Origin: DATLFP01 sp035540955
GTDB taxonomy: Bacteria; Actinomycetota; Acidimicrobiia; Acidimicrobiales; CADCSY01
DNA length: 61,703 nt
NCBI GenBank assembly: GCA_035540955.1
Contig: DATLFP010000020.1
Span: forward strand, 1-61,703
Direction: 5' to 3'
Of the stretch, positions 8,397 through 16,870 are shown piece by piece. The notes beneath the pieces are model-generated. The model was not told where the DNA came from. It did not search any database and saw only the letters and a program-made list of their open reading frames with translations. Both the position numbers and the translations under genes were made by a program. Every line of letters starts with the position of its first letter. The stretch's first letter is position 1.

Positions 8397-9271
8397 GTCG
8401 CCTCCAACACTGCCCGACCGAGCGCGACGTCGGCGAGCCCGATGCCCATGGCCTTGAAGAGGGTGACGTCGGCGACCGGCCGCTCGCCGCCGATGAGGCT
8501 CGACAAGGCGTGCAGGTCGTGGCCGTCGACCTCCCGGGCGAGGGCCGTCGCCTGCTCGATGCTGTCGGTGACCACGAAGGCGCGATCCACGACATCGGCG
8601 GCGACCTCGGCCCGGTCGCGGGTGATCGCTCCGACCGCGTTGACGTGCGCGCCGGCGGGCACCATCGACGACTCGAGGAACGGCTCGGTGGCACGGGTCA
8701 CCGTGGTGATCACGCCGGCACCGGCCGCGGCGTCCACCACCGACGTCGCCGCGACGCCGCGCACGCCGATCTCCCGCTCGATGGCGCCGACCATCGCGGT
8801 CCGCCGTCCGGGGTCCCGACCGAAGACCCGCACCTCCTCGACGGGTAGGACGGTGGTGAGGGCCGACACCTGGGGAAGGGCCTGCTTGCCGGTCCCGATG
8901 ACCGCCACGGTGGCGGTCGCCGGATCGGCCAGGAGCCGGGTGGCGAGGCCCGACATCGCCGCGGTGCGCAGCTGACCGAGCGCGAACGCCTCGATCACGG
9001 CCCGGCGCTCGCCGGTCTCGCTGCTCCACAGGATGAGCAGCGGGCTGGCGCCCCCGGCGGTGTGGGCCCAGGTCTTGGTCCCGACGAGGTCGCCGTCGAG
9101 GCCGCCGATCGCGTGCAGGGTGTGGCCGTCCCCCCACGCCAGGTGGGTCTTCAGCATCGTGCGGGCGGCGCCGACCGCCTCGCGCGCCAGTGCTCGCTCC
9201 ACGGCGTCGATCGCCCGCGGCAGCGTGAGCCGCTCGACGACGGCGGCCTCGGAGATCCAGAGCACGCTCAC
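8393..9271 (-). CDS. Ornithine cyclodeaminase / mu-crystallin family protein
   Basis: A 292-residue member of the OCD/mu-crystallin family. Seen: the substrate region LKTHLAW and TKTWAHT, the RTAAMSGLATRLLA block, and a Rossmann loop VIGTGKQA followed by VRVFGRDPGR. Members are NAD(P)-dependent ornithine cyclodeaminases, ketimine/imine reductases or amino-acid dehydrogenases. True ornithine cyclodeamination is unlikely inside an aromatic-acid operon; reduction of an imine or deamination of a nitrogen-bearing intermediate is an inference. The GTG start overlaps the upstream stop by 4 bases and its own stop overlaps the cupin ATG. Confidence 0.85.
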   Translation of the reverse strand: MSVLWISEAAVVERLTLPRAIDAVERALAREAVGAARTMLKTHLAWGDGHTLHAIGGLDGDLVGTKTWAHTAGGASPLLILWSSETGERRAVIEAFALGQLRTAAMSGLATRLLADPATATVAVIGTGKQALPQVSALTTVLPVEEVRVFGRDPGRRTAMVGAIEREIGVRGVAATSVVDAAAGAGVITTVTRATEPFLESSMVPAGAHVNAVGAITRDRAEVAADVVDRAFVVTDSIEQATALAREVDGHDLHALSSLIGGERPVADVTLFKAMGIGLADVALGRAVLEAT

Positions 9272-9786
9272 GACCGGGGCTCCACCGGCGAGGGCACGGG
9301 CGGAGCGAGGCCGAGCGCGTTCACGAACGTCGAGTGCAGCAGGTAGCGACCGGCGAGGAGGACCACGGCCACCGCGAACGCGTCGCCCCGCTCGTCGGCC
9401 AGGGACTCGACCAGAGGGCCGGCGCCGTGGCCGTGACGATCGAGCAGGGCGAGCACCACCTGCTGGGTGCGGCTCCCGTCGGCCAGGCCCGTGACCCGCT
9501 TCACCCACGGCTCCCCGAGGCCGAGCGCGAGCGAGAGGCGCTCGTGCTGGTGCCGCTCGTAGTCGTTGCCGGTGACGGTGGCGACGGTGAGCGCCACGAT
9601 CTCGGCGTCCTCGTCGGGGAGGGCGCCCCGGAGCTGCTCGGTGAGCGTGTTGAGGCTGATCAGCGCGTCGGGCTGGTGGGCCGCGCACTGGAAGAACTCG
9701 CCCAGGTACCCGAGTCGCTCGACACGCGGCCGCAGGACCTCGCGCAGATCGGGATTGAGGTCGTCGAAGCCGAGGCGACGGATCAT
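9268..9786 (-). CDS. Carboxymuconolactone decarboxylase-like (AhpD fold) protein
   Basis: A 172-residue helical protein. The segment DEDAEIVALTVATVTGNDYE followed by RHQHERLSLALGLG matches the CMD core (E..a...va.....yE...H...a...G). The AhpD CxxC motif is absent, so it is of the CMD-decarboxylase/structural type rather than a peroxidase. In protocatechuate-type pathways CMD decarboxylates a lactone; whether this one does so is not shown. It starts 13 bases after the Rieske beta stop, the only gap in an otherwise overlapping gene chain. Confidence 0.7.
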   Translation of the reverse strand: MIRRLGFDDLNPDLREVLRPRVERLGYLGEFFQCAAHQPDALISLNTLTEQLRGALPDEDAEIVALTVATVTGNDYERHQHERLSLALGLGEPWVKRVTGLADGSRTQQVVLALLDRHGHGAGPLVESLADERGDAFAVAVVLLAGRYLLHSTFVNALGLAPPVPSPVEPRS

Positions 9787-9799
9787 CGGGCGGCGACCA

Positions 9800-10231
9800 T
9801 CAGAGCGGCTTCACGATCGAGTTCGGCACGAGGGTCGTGTCGTACACCACCCGCAGCTCGGCGAACCGCCCACCGTCGAGCCGGGCCCGGTAGCGGCCGG
9901 TGCTGAACACCGCCGTCGGCTCGTCGGGGAGGGTCTGGAAGACGGCATAGCTCGCCGAGATGGCTCCGTCGCCGTCGGCCCGCGCCCGCCCGATCACGTG
10001 GCGCTGCGTGCGCGGTGTGTACATCGAGGTCTCCCGCACGGCGACGACGCGGTCCTGCAGATACCCGCGACTCTCGCAGCGGATGGCGGCGAGCGGCAGG
10101 CCCCGCTCCTCGTTCTCTCGGGAGACGACGAGGTACAGGCAGTCGTCGGTGAAGAGCTCGAGCCACTCGTCGAACCGCTCCTCGTCGAGCAGGTCGCCGT
10201 GCGCGGCGAACAGGTCGTCGGCCCTCGTCAC
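9800..10231 (-). CDS. Rieske aromatic-ring dioxygenase, beta subunit
   Basis: A 143-residue NTF2-fold beta subunit of a ring-hydroxylating oxygenase. Seen: the N-terminal helix pair DLLDEERFDEWLELFTDDC, a middle CESRGYLQDRVVAVRETSMY with the downstream RTQRHVIGRARA, and a C-terminal FAELRVVYDTTLVPNSIVKPL strand pair. The beta subunit is structural and supports the alpha trimer. The GTG start overlaps the alpha stop by 4 bases (GTGA), giving tight alpha:beta coupling. At 143 residues it is slightly shorter than the usual 160-190. Confidence 0.9.
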   Translation of the reverse strand: MTRADDLFAAHGDLLDEERFDEWLELFTDDCLYLVVSRENEERGLPLAAIRCESRGYLQDRVVAVRETSMYTPRTQRHVIGRARADGDGAISASYAVFQTLPDEPTAVFSTGRYRARLDGGRFAELRVVYDTTLVPNSIVKPL

Positions 10232-11448
10232 AGCTCGAGCACCCGGCGGTAGTGCTCGTAGAACGCCCGGATGGCGCCCTCGGTGAGCATGTGGTCGGCG
10301 TCGCCCGTGCCGCGACCGCCCATCTCGGCCACACCGGCACGGCTGGGGTCGATGGCGACGCCGTCCTGGGAGAGGCGCATCACCTCGCCGTCGTCGATCG
10401 ACACGAAGCCGGCAGGGCCCATGAGGTTCGCCTGCCGCAGGCGGATCCGGGTCATCTCCTCGCTGTCGTCGGCATAGCCGAAGAACGTCCAGTGGAGGTC
10501 GTGGGCGTCGGGACCGCGCGGCACCATCTGACGCATGGCCAGGGTGTTCGACTGCTGCTGGACGATGAGGTTGGGCCACAGCGTCTGCATCACCACGGTG
10601 GCCTCGCCGGCGAACTCCTTGACCGGGGTCAGGAGCGCCGGGTCGTGCAGCGCGAACCCGGCCTTGAACGACTTGAGCTGCTTCGTCGTGTCGTTGGCCG
10701 TCTGCTCGCCCCGGCTGGAGACGAGGACCGAGTGGCGTCCGGTGGCATCCATCTGCGTGGCCGATGGCTGGTCGGCACGGAAGAGACCGAAGGTCACCAG
10801 GAACACGTGCAGCAGCGTGGCGTGGTACGGGTCCTTGATGTTCTCGAACATCAGCTTCCAGTTGCAGGGCAGCCGCTGGCGGAGGTACCCGAGCACCGTG
10901 AGCTCGCGTCCGTCGAAGACGCGGTCGAAGTATCCGAGCATGGCGTCGCCGAGGTAGTCGGCGAGCGGCTCGACGTCGTCGCTGAACGATGCGAACACGA
11001 CGCCGTGGCGCTCGGCCACCCGCAGCGTCTCCAACCCGTGGCACGCGTTGTCGAAGTCGTCGGGCATGCCGCCCTGGCCGGCCTGGCCCTTCTTGAACGG
11101 CACGCCGAGGAGCCGCCCGTCGAGCCCGTAGGTCCACTGGTGGTAGGGGCACTCGAACGTCGAGGTGTTGCCGTAGGGATCGCGGCAGAACATGGCGCCG
11201 CGGTGCGCACACCGGTTCACCACCGCATGGATCGCGCCGCCCCGATCACGAGCGACGACGACCGGGGTCTCGCCGACCGACGTGCGGAGGAAGTCACCGG
11301 GTCGGGGGATCTCAGCGGCGAGCGCGACGTAGGACCACGCCGGCCCCCGGAAGATGCGCTCCTGCTCGAGCCGGTACACGTCGGGGTCGGTGTAGACCCA
11401 GTACGGGATGCGGCTCACGCCCTCCGCGGGCCACCGACGGGCCGGCAC
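10228..11448 (-). CDS. Rieske aromatic-ring dioxygenase, alpha subunit
   Basis: The catalytic subunit, about 406 residues. The Rieske [2Fe-2S] ligands are in CAHRGAMF and CPYHQWTYG, with 17 residues between the second and third ligand. The mononuclear iron site is DPYHATLLH (D-x2-H-x4-H), including the bridging Asp. The IPYWVYTDPDVYRLEQERIF opening resembles anthranilate- and benzoate-type oxygenases acting on aromatic acids. Start: GTG 11448 is one base after the upstream gene's stop; the frame is open to GTG 11523, which would overlap that gene by 74 bases. No reductase or ferredoxin partner is in the operon, so electrons must come from elsewhere. Confidence 0.92.
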   Translation of the reverse strand: MPARRWPAEGVSRIPYWVYTDPDVYRLEQERIFRGPAWSYVALAAEIPRPGDFLRTSVGETPVVVARDRGGAIHAVVNRCAHRGAMFCRDPYGNTSTFECPYHQWTYGLDGRLLGVPFKKGQAGQGGMPDDFDNACHGLETLRVAERHGVVFASFSDDVEPLADYLGDAMLGYFDRVFDGRELTVLGYLRQRLPCNWKLMFENIKDPYHATLLHVFLVTFGLFRADQPSATQMDATGRHSVLVSSRGEQTANDTTKQLKSFKAGFALHDPALLTPVKEFAGEATVVMQTLWPNLIVQQQSNTLAMRQMVPRGPDAHDLHWTFFGYADDSEEMTRIRLRQANLMGPAGFVSIDDGEVMRLSQDGVAIDPSRAGVAEMGGRGTGDADHMLTEGAIRAFYEHYRRVLEL

Positions 11449-11449
11449 G

Positions 11450-11929
11450 TCAGTGGCCGAGATCCTGCGGTCGAGCAGCTCCGGCGAGCTTGCGGTGATC
11501 CCAGCTCGCGACGTTGCCCGCACGGATGACCACCGCCGTGCGCTCGGTCGCCAGCGACAGGAGCATCTCCTTGGCCGCCAGCCGGTGCTCCTCGGGCGCC
11601 TTGGCCGCGAAGAGGTCGGCGACGCGGTCGTTTGTCACCTCGTCGTCGCGGAGCTCCGCGGTGCCGGTCACCTCCACGCCCCGCAGCTCTTGGAAGTCGA
11701 CGCCGTCGTCGACCACCGCCGCGACGCGCGGATCTCGACGGAGGTTCACCATCTTCAGCGAGTCGTTGTCGGCCCAGAAGGTGATCTGCCCGTCGAGCAC
11801 CACATAGGTGACCGGCACCACATGGGGTGATCCGTCCCGGTTCAGGGTCGCCACCCGGGCCCGCAGGTTGGCGGCCACGAACGCCGCCACCTCGTCGTCG
11901 TCCATCCTGACCAGCGCTCTCATGGTCAC
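11450..11929 (-). CDS. PPOX-type FMN/F420-binding split-barrel protein
   Basis: A 159-residue pyridoxamine-5'-phosphate-oxidase-like protein. Seen: RARVATLNRDGSPHVVPVTY, then ITFWADNDSLKMVNLRRDPR and VEVTGTAELRDD, the split-barrel core of the actinobacterial F420/FMN group. Members reduce quinones or unsaturated substrates, or bind heme. The GTG 11929 start, two codons before ATG 11923, is chosen because TACAGT sits 8 bases upstream. It is the first gene of the Rieske operon; its stop is one base before the preferred alpha-subunit GTG. The role in the pathway is unknown. Confidence 0.82.
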   Translation of the reverse strand: MTMRALVRMDDDEVAAFVAANLRARVATLNRDGSPHVVPVTYVVLDGQITFWADNDSLKMVNLRRDPRVAAVVDDGVDFQELRGVEVTGTAELRDDEVTNDRVADLFAAKAPEEHRLAAKEMLLSLATERTAVVIRAGNVASWDHRKLAGAARPQDLGH

Positions 11930-11937
11930 GACGGGCG

Positions 11938-11943
11938 ACTGTA
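11938..11943 (-). promoter_or_regulatory. Probable promoter -10 of the Rieske operon
   Basis: TACAGT on the minus strand, 8 bases before GTG 11929. It is the only good -10 candidate for the seven-gene operon. It sits in the 60-base gap to the divergent S15-type hydrolase. Confidence 0.5.
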
Positions 11944-11989
11944 GGGCGGGCGGGCAGGCCCGGGAGGAGCCTCCGCCGAACACCTGCTC

Positions 11990-14200
11990 ATGCAGCGTTG
12001 GTGGCTCGCCCCCCTGGTCGCCGTCCTGTCACTCGTCGCCGCGGTGCCCGCCACCGGGTCGGCAGGACCCGACACGCCCGTTCCCGCACTCGACTACCGG
12101 TCGCTGGCGCCCGCCCTCTCCCAGCCCGACTACCCGGTCACCGCTCGCTCGGCGGTCACCGTGGAGATGGCCGATGGCACGCAGCTCTACGTCGAGGTCG
12201 TGCGACCGCACCCCGGCGCCTACGGCAACCGCCCGTGGCCGGTCATCCTCGAGGCCAGCCCGTATCACGGCACGCTGGCCGACCGCGACGGCACCCGCAT
12301 CTTCCCCGATCCCGTCGACGCCGACGGCAACCTCGTGGGTCTCACCGGCTATTTCGCGCCCCGCGGCTACGCCGTGGTGATGGTCGACCTCCGCGGCACG
12401 GGCCGGTCGACGGGCTGCCTCGATCACCTGGGCCCGAACGACGCCAACGACCTCAAGGAGATCGTCGAGTGGGCCGCCGCCCGCCCATGGTCGAACGGTC
12501 GGGTCGGCATGACCGGTCACTCGTATGTCGGCTCGACGCCGGCGGTGGCCGCCGCCATGCGACCGAAGGGGCTCGCCACCATCGTGCCCAGCGCCGGGCT
12601 GGCGTCGATGTACGACCACCAGTTCAACAGGGGCGTGCCCTGGAACCTGCAGTGGGCCGGCCCGCAGTGGTCCTACGAGGGCCTCGCCCTGGCCCGCCAT
12701 CTGCCGCCCGAGGCGAACGACCTCACCTTCGGCGCCTCCCCCATCGGCGCCTTCGGCGACAACTTCGGCAACGACACCGGCTCCTTCGGGTGCGGCGTGC
12801 CGCAGTCGGCGCTCTCGTCTGGTCCCGCGCAGGTGACGGGTCAGTACGCCGGCTGGCACGCCGAGCGCGACTGGCGTGAGGGCGCCATCGCCGCCGACAT
12901 CCCGGTCTTCATGATCCATGGCGTGAACGACAACGCTGCCCGCATCCCGGCCGCCGAGTGGTTCTTCGGCCACCGCTTCGGTCGGGTGGGCGACAAGGTG
13001 TGGGTCGGGCAGTGGGATCACGGCTCGACCAACGGCCGATGCGGCGATCGCGACGGCAACCGCGTGGCCCATCCCACCTGCCGCTTCGCGCAGTTCCAGT
13101 ACGCGCTCCACGCCTGGTTCGACAAGCACCTGGCCCAACGCGACGTCGACACCGGTCCGGCCGTCGAGGTCTTCCTGAACGGGGAGCGCCCGGTCGACGT
13201 GACGCAGGTCGTCGACCCCGAGGAGCTCGGCGCCCGGGTCACCACGGCGGACGCCTGGACCCCGCCCGCCGCCTGGCTCGAGCTCTTCCCCGACGCCACC
13301 GACCTGACGCTGCGCACGGCAGCCCCGGCGTCGGCGGCGTCGGCCACCTTCCGGACCATCGCCGACGCGCTCATCGCCCAGGCCGGCGGCAGCACGGTCG
13401 AGTTCACGTCGGAACCGTTCGCGGCCGACACGGTGCTGGTCGGCCTTCCGGCGATGCAGCTCGATGCCTCGGTGAGCACCGGCGAGCGGGTCGACCTGGT
13501 CACCACGCTCTGGCGGGTCGACGGTGCGGGCAACCGCGAGCCCGTGAGCTTCTGTGGCATCCAGCCGCTCGTCCGGGACGGCGTCGAGACGGTGACGCCG
13601 GTCGTGCCCGGTGAGGAGATGACGCTGGAGCCGCAGTGCTTCACGGTCGCCCACTGGATCCCCGCCGGCCAGCACCTCGTGCTCGAGGTGGGCACGCGGA
13701 GTCCCCACCACGCGAGCCTCGGCTCCGACGTCCAGGTGACCGTGCACACCGGCCCCGATCGCTCTGCCTACCGCCTGCCGGTCCTCACCGGCGCCGCGCT
13801 GCACGGCGACGTCCCGCTCCGCGAGTCGGCGGCCTCTTCGATCCCGCTGGGGCCGGCGCAGGCCCCGGTGACGGGGACCGCCGACCTCGGTCCCCCCGGC
13901 ACCGAGGCCGCCTTCGAGTTCCGCTCGGAGCCCGGCTTCGACAACGCCCGCGCCCACGTGGTGGCGACCGACATCGAGGGCGACATCGACCTCTGGCTCG
14001 ACCGCCAGGAGGCCGACGGCTCGTGGACGGAGGTGGCCTCGGGCGCCAACGGCTTCGACATCGGCGGGCCCGAGACGCTCGACACCGACCGGCTGTCACC
14101 GGGCACGTACCGGGTCCGCATCCTCAACTTCGCGGCGGTCCCCGGCACCGTCGAGGTGCACATCCGGTTCGTCAACCAGGCCGGCGACCCCGGCCGCTAG
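11990..14200 (+). CDS. Secreted CocE/NonD (S15, Xaa-Pro dipeptidyl-peptidase-like) hydrolase
   Basis: A 736-residue exported alpha/beta hydrolase. Residues 1-24 form a signal peptide (RWW, hydrophobic core, ATGSAG). The nucleophile elbow GHSYVG puts Ser at 178, Asp is likely 314 (VNDNA) and His 344 (WDHGS). A beta-rich XPD C-terminal domain follows (about 440-600), then a second beta domain (about 625-735; FEFRSEPGFDNARAHV, DIDLWLDRQEADGSW) like a PPC domain of secreted enzymes. The family cleaves Xaa-Pro dipeptides or acyl esters/amides such as cocaine or glutaryl-7-ACA; which applies is unclear. It is divergent from the Rieske operon. Confidence 0.88.
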   Translation: MQRWWLAPLVAVLSLVAAVPATGSAGPDTPVPALDYRSLAPALSQPDYPVTARSAVTVEMADGTQLYVEVVRPHPGAYGNRPWPVILEASPYHGTLADRDGTRIFPDPVDADGNLVGLTGYFAPRGYAVVMVDLRGTGRSTGCLDHLGPNDANDLKEIVEWAAARPWSNGRVGMTGHSYVGSTPAVAAAMRPKGLATIVPSAGLASMYDHQFNRGVPWNLQWAGPQWSYEGLALARHLPPEANDLTFGASPIGAFGDNFGNDTGSFGCGVPQSALSSGPAQVTGQYAGWHAERDWREGAIAADIPVFMIHGVNDNAARIPAAEWFFGHRFGRVGDKVWVGQWDHGSTNGRCGDRDGNRVAHPTCRFAQFQYALHAWFDKHLAQRDVDTGPAVEVFLNGERPVDVTQVVDPEELGARVTTADAWTPPAAWLELFPDATDLTLRTAAPASAASATFRTIADALIAQAGGSTVEFTSEPFAADTVLVGLPAMQLDASVSTGERVDLVTTLWRVDGAGNREPVSFCGIQPLVRDGVETVTPVVPGEEMTLEPQCFTVAHWIPAGQHLVLEVGTRSPHHASLGSDVQVTVHTGPDRSAYRLPVLTGAALHGDVPLRESAASSIPLGPAQAPVTGTADLGPPGTEAAFEFRSEPGFDNARAHVVATDIEGDIDLWLDRQEADGSWTEVASGANGFDIGGPETLDTDRLSPGTYRVRILNFAAVPGTVEVHIRFVNQAGDPGR

Positions 14201-14233
14201 GGAACCGAACCCCGTTCCTTCGCCCGCCCAAAC

Positions 14234-14286
14234 CCGAACCTTGTCGCGCTCGCCCGGCGTAGCCGGGCGAGCGCGACAAGGTTCGG
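14234..14286. repeat. Perfect 25-bp inverted repeat
   Basis: Arms 14234-14258 and 14262-14286 are exact reverse complements with a 3-base GTA centre. The arm starts CCGAACCTTGTCGCGC. It is 33 bases after the hydrolase stop and 56 before the next start. No T-tract follows. It may act as a terminator or be a copy of a repeated extragenic palindrome; no second copy was noticed in the window. Confidence 0.85.
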
Positions 14287-14342
14287 AAGTTGATGGTGGG
14301 AACTTGCCGTACCCGCCGACAGGGTGTGACCTGGGCGTTGCG

Positions 14343-14990
14343 GTGACCACGCGCTTCGAAGACCGACGCCACGCCGGCACCGTGCTGGCCGATCACCTGA
14401 TGGCCTATGCCGGCCGCGACGACGTGACCGTCCTGGCCCTGCCGAGAGGGGGCGTGCCGGTCGCCCACGAGGTGGCGACCCGCCTGGCAGCCCCGCTCGA
14501 CGTGGTCGTCGTGCGCAAGCTCGGCCTGCCCGGTCAGGAAGAGCTGGCGATGGGGGCCATCGCCAGCGGGGGTGCGACCGTGCTCAACCGGTCGGTGCTG
14601 GACGCGTCGCGCGTCGACGACGCCGTGCTCGAGCGGGTGATCGACGCCGAGCGCACCGAGCTGGCCCGACGCGAGACGGCGTACCGCGGTGATCGCCCGC
14701 CGGCGCCGCTCGCCGGTCGCACCGTGATCGTGGTCGACGACGGCCTCGCCACCGGCTCGACGATGCACGCCGCCGTCATCGCCGTCCGCCAACGCGCACC
14801 CGCACGCGTCGTGGTGGCCGTCCCCGTCGGCGCGCCGCAGACCGTCGACGCGCTGGCGGCGGCCGCCGACGAGGTCGTGTGCCCACTCAGACCGCCGTCG
14901 TTCACCGCCGTGGGCGCGTGGTATGACGACTTCGCGCAGACCACTGACGAAGAGGTCCGCCGGCTGCTCGACGCCGGGCACCACGCCTGA
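14343..14990 (+). CDS. Phosphoribosyltransferase-domain protein
   Basis: A 215-residue type-I PRT fold protein. The PRPP-binding motif is VIVVDDGLATGST (about 126-138), and the upstream VLALPRGGVPVAHEVA and VVVRKLGLPGQEELAMGA are typical of the stand-alone PRTases often annotated as putative phosphoribosyltransferase in actinobacteria, sometimes fused to dienelactone hydrolases. The base substrate is unknown. GTG 14343 is chosen since homology starts at TRFEDRRHAG; the frame remains open upstream through the inverted repeat. A Na+/H+ antiporter follows 50 bases later. Confidence 0.85.
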   Translation: MTTRFEDRRHAGTVLADHLMAYAGRDDVTVLALPRGGVPVAHEVATRLAAPLDVVVVRKLGLPGQEELAMGAIASGGATVLNRSVLDASRVDDAVLERVIDAERTELARRETAYRGDRPPAPLAGRTVIVVDDGLATGSTMHAAVIAVRQRAPARVVVAVPVGAPQTVDALAAAADEVVCPLRPPSFTAVGAWYDDFAQTTDEEVRRLLDAGHHA

Positions 14991-15040
14991 CTCCGGCGCC
15001 ACATTGCGTCCCGAGCGAGCAGGTTCGCGATGCTTCCGGC

Positions 15041-16825
15041 GTGCACGAGGACGTGGTGGTCGTGATCGCGGTGGTGCTCGCCAGCGGCGTCGTCGCCCAC
15101 TGGATCGGCTGGCGGTTGCGGGTGCCGGCCATCGTCTTCCTGCTCGCCATCGGTCTCGTCGCCGGACCGCTCACCGGCTTCCTCGACCCCGACGACACCT
15201 TCGGCGACCTGCTCTTCCCGGCCGTCTCCGCGGCGGTGGCCGTGATCCTCTTCGAAGGCTCGCTCGGTCTCGGTTGGCGCGGCGTTCGGGTCGCGGGCAC
15301 GACCGTGGTGATGCTGCTGACCGTCGGCGCCGCGACCACCATCGGCGTGACGCTCCTCGCCGCTCGCGTCATCCTCGAGGTCGATTGGGGTCTCGCCGCC
15401 CTGCTCGCCGCCGTCCTGGTGGTCACCGGACCAACGGTCATCGGTCCCATCGTGAAGTCGATCGGACTCCACGGTCGGGTCGGCGCCATCCTCGAGGCCG
15501 AGGGGACGCTCATCGACCCGATCGGCGCCATCATGGCCGTGCTCGTCTTCGAGGCGGTCTTCCGACAGCACGGCGACGCACTCGACGTCGCGGGAAACCT
15601 GCTCGCCACCCTCGGCCTCGGTGCCGGCGTCGGCCTGGTCGCCGCCGCCCTCTTGGCCGTAGGGCTGCATCGCTACGTGATCCCCGACGAGCTCCACAGC
15701 GCCACCACGCTGGCAGCCGTGGTGGCCGCCTTCGCCGCCGCCAACGCCATCCGGCCGGAGGCCGGCCTCGTGGCCGTGACCGTCATGGGCGTGGCGCTGG
15801 CCACGCGGCCCGAAGCGCGCGCCCACCATGTCCTTGCCTTCAACTGGACGCTGCGCATCATGTTCATCTCCGCGCTGTTCGTCCTGCTCGGCGCCCGCAT
15901 CCAGCCGGACACGCTGCGCGACCTCGAGTGGCGGAACATCGCCTTCCTCGGCACGCTCGTCGTCCTGGGGCGACCCCTGTCGGTCGCGCTCTCGACCATC
16001 CGGTCGGGGCTCACGTGGAAGGAGCGTGGCTTCCTCGCCCTCACCGCGCCGCGGGGCATCGTGGCCGCATCGGTGGCGTCGGTGTTCGCGCTGCAGCTGG
16101 CCGAGCTCGAGGTCGAGAACTCCCAGATCCTCGTGTCGGCCACCTTCACCGTCATCGCCGGCACGGTGCTGCTCTCCGGTCTCAGCAGCCGCCACATCGC
16201 CACGCGCCTCGGCCTGGTCGACCCACGGGCTGATGCCACCGTCATCGTGCTCGGCGCCAACCCCGTGGCGCGGGCGATCGCCCGGGCCTTGGAGCTGCAT
16301 GGCGCGCCCGTTCGGCTCATCGACATCGACCGGCGCGAGCTGCAGCAGGCGCGCATGGGCGGTTTCGACGTCCACCACGGCTCGGTCGTCTCGGAAGGGA
16401 CCTGGGAACAGGCGGGCGTGCACGCCGCCGGCACGTTCCTCGCGCTGACGTCGAGCGACGAGATCAACGCCCTCGCCTCCCGGCGAGCGGCCGAGGTCCT
16501 CGATCGGCGCAACGTCTTCGCCCTCGCCCCCCGCCGGCGCGAGCACCAGGGTTGGCTGCGGCTCCCGCCGGCGTCGGTCGCCCGCACCCTCTTCGGCAAC
16601 CAGGTGACCTTCGATCGCCTAGACGAGCTGATCGAACAGGGCTGGGAGATCTCCTCGACCAACATCACCGATCGCTTCGGCGTCGACGACCACGCCTGGG
16701 TCCACCCCGACTCGATCCCCCTCTTCTCGGTCGACCAGCGGGGCCGGATCCATCTCGTCGCCGTCGATCGACGCCGCGGCCCGCGGCCCGGAGACGTGCT
16801 CGTCGCCCTCACGCAGCGCCTCTGA
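15041..16825 (+). CDS. CPA1-type Na+/H+ antiporter with TrkA-N-like domain
   Basis: A 594-residue membrane protein. About 12 hydrophobic helices span residues 1-395, with LFEGSLGL, TGPTVIGPI and EAEGTLIDPIGAI (the ion-binding Asp is in the last) as in NhaP/CPA1 exchangers. Residues 400-520 form a nucleotide-binding regulatory domain (VIVLGANPVARAIARAL, then LIDIDRRELQQARM), resembling TrkA-N. Na+(K+)/H+ exchange for pH or salt control is inferred. GATGCT lies 6 bases before the GTG start, a relaxed leaderless -10. Confidence 0.9.
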   Translation: MHEDVVVVIAVVLASGVVAHWIGWRLRVPAIVFLLAIGLVAGPLTGFLDPDDTFGDLLFPAVSAAVAVILFEGSLGLGWRGVRVAGTTVVMLLTVGAATTIGVTLLAARVILEVDWGLAALLAAVLVVTGPTVIGPIVKSIGLHGRVGAILEAEGTLIDPIGAIMAVLVFEAVFRQHGDALDVAGNLLATLGLGAGVGLVAAALLAVGLHRYVIPDELHSATTLAAVVAAFAAANAIRPEAGLVAVTVMGVALATRPEARAHHVLAFNWTLRIMFISALFVLLGARIQPDTLRDLEWRNIAFLGTLVVLGRPLSVALSTIRSGLTWKERGFLALTAPRGIVAASVASVFALQLAELEVENSQILVSATFTVIAGTVLLSGLSSRHIATRLGLVDPRADATVIVLGANPVARAIARALELHGAPVRLIDIDRRELQQARMGGFDVHHGSVVSEGTWEQAGVHAAGTFLALTSSDEINALASRRAAEVLDRRNVFALAPRRREHQGWLRLPPASVARTLFGNQVTFDRLDELIEQGWEISSTNITDRFGVDDHAWVHPDSIPLFSVDQRGRIHLVAVDRRRGPRPGDVLVALTQRL

Positions 16826-16856
16826 GCCGTCAACGCGGCGTCACCGGGCAACGGCG

Positions 16857-16862
16857 TAGGTT
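16857..16862 (+). promoter_or_regulatory. Leaderless -10 box of CrtC/AttH-like gene
   Basis: TAGGTT, 8 bases before GTG 16871. Confidence 0.5.
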
Positions 16863-16870
16863 CGTGATCC

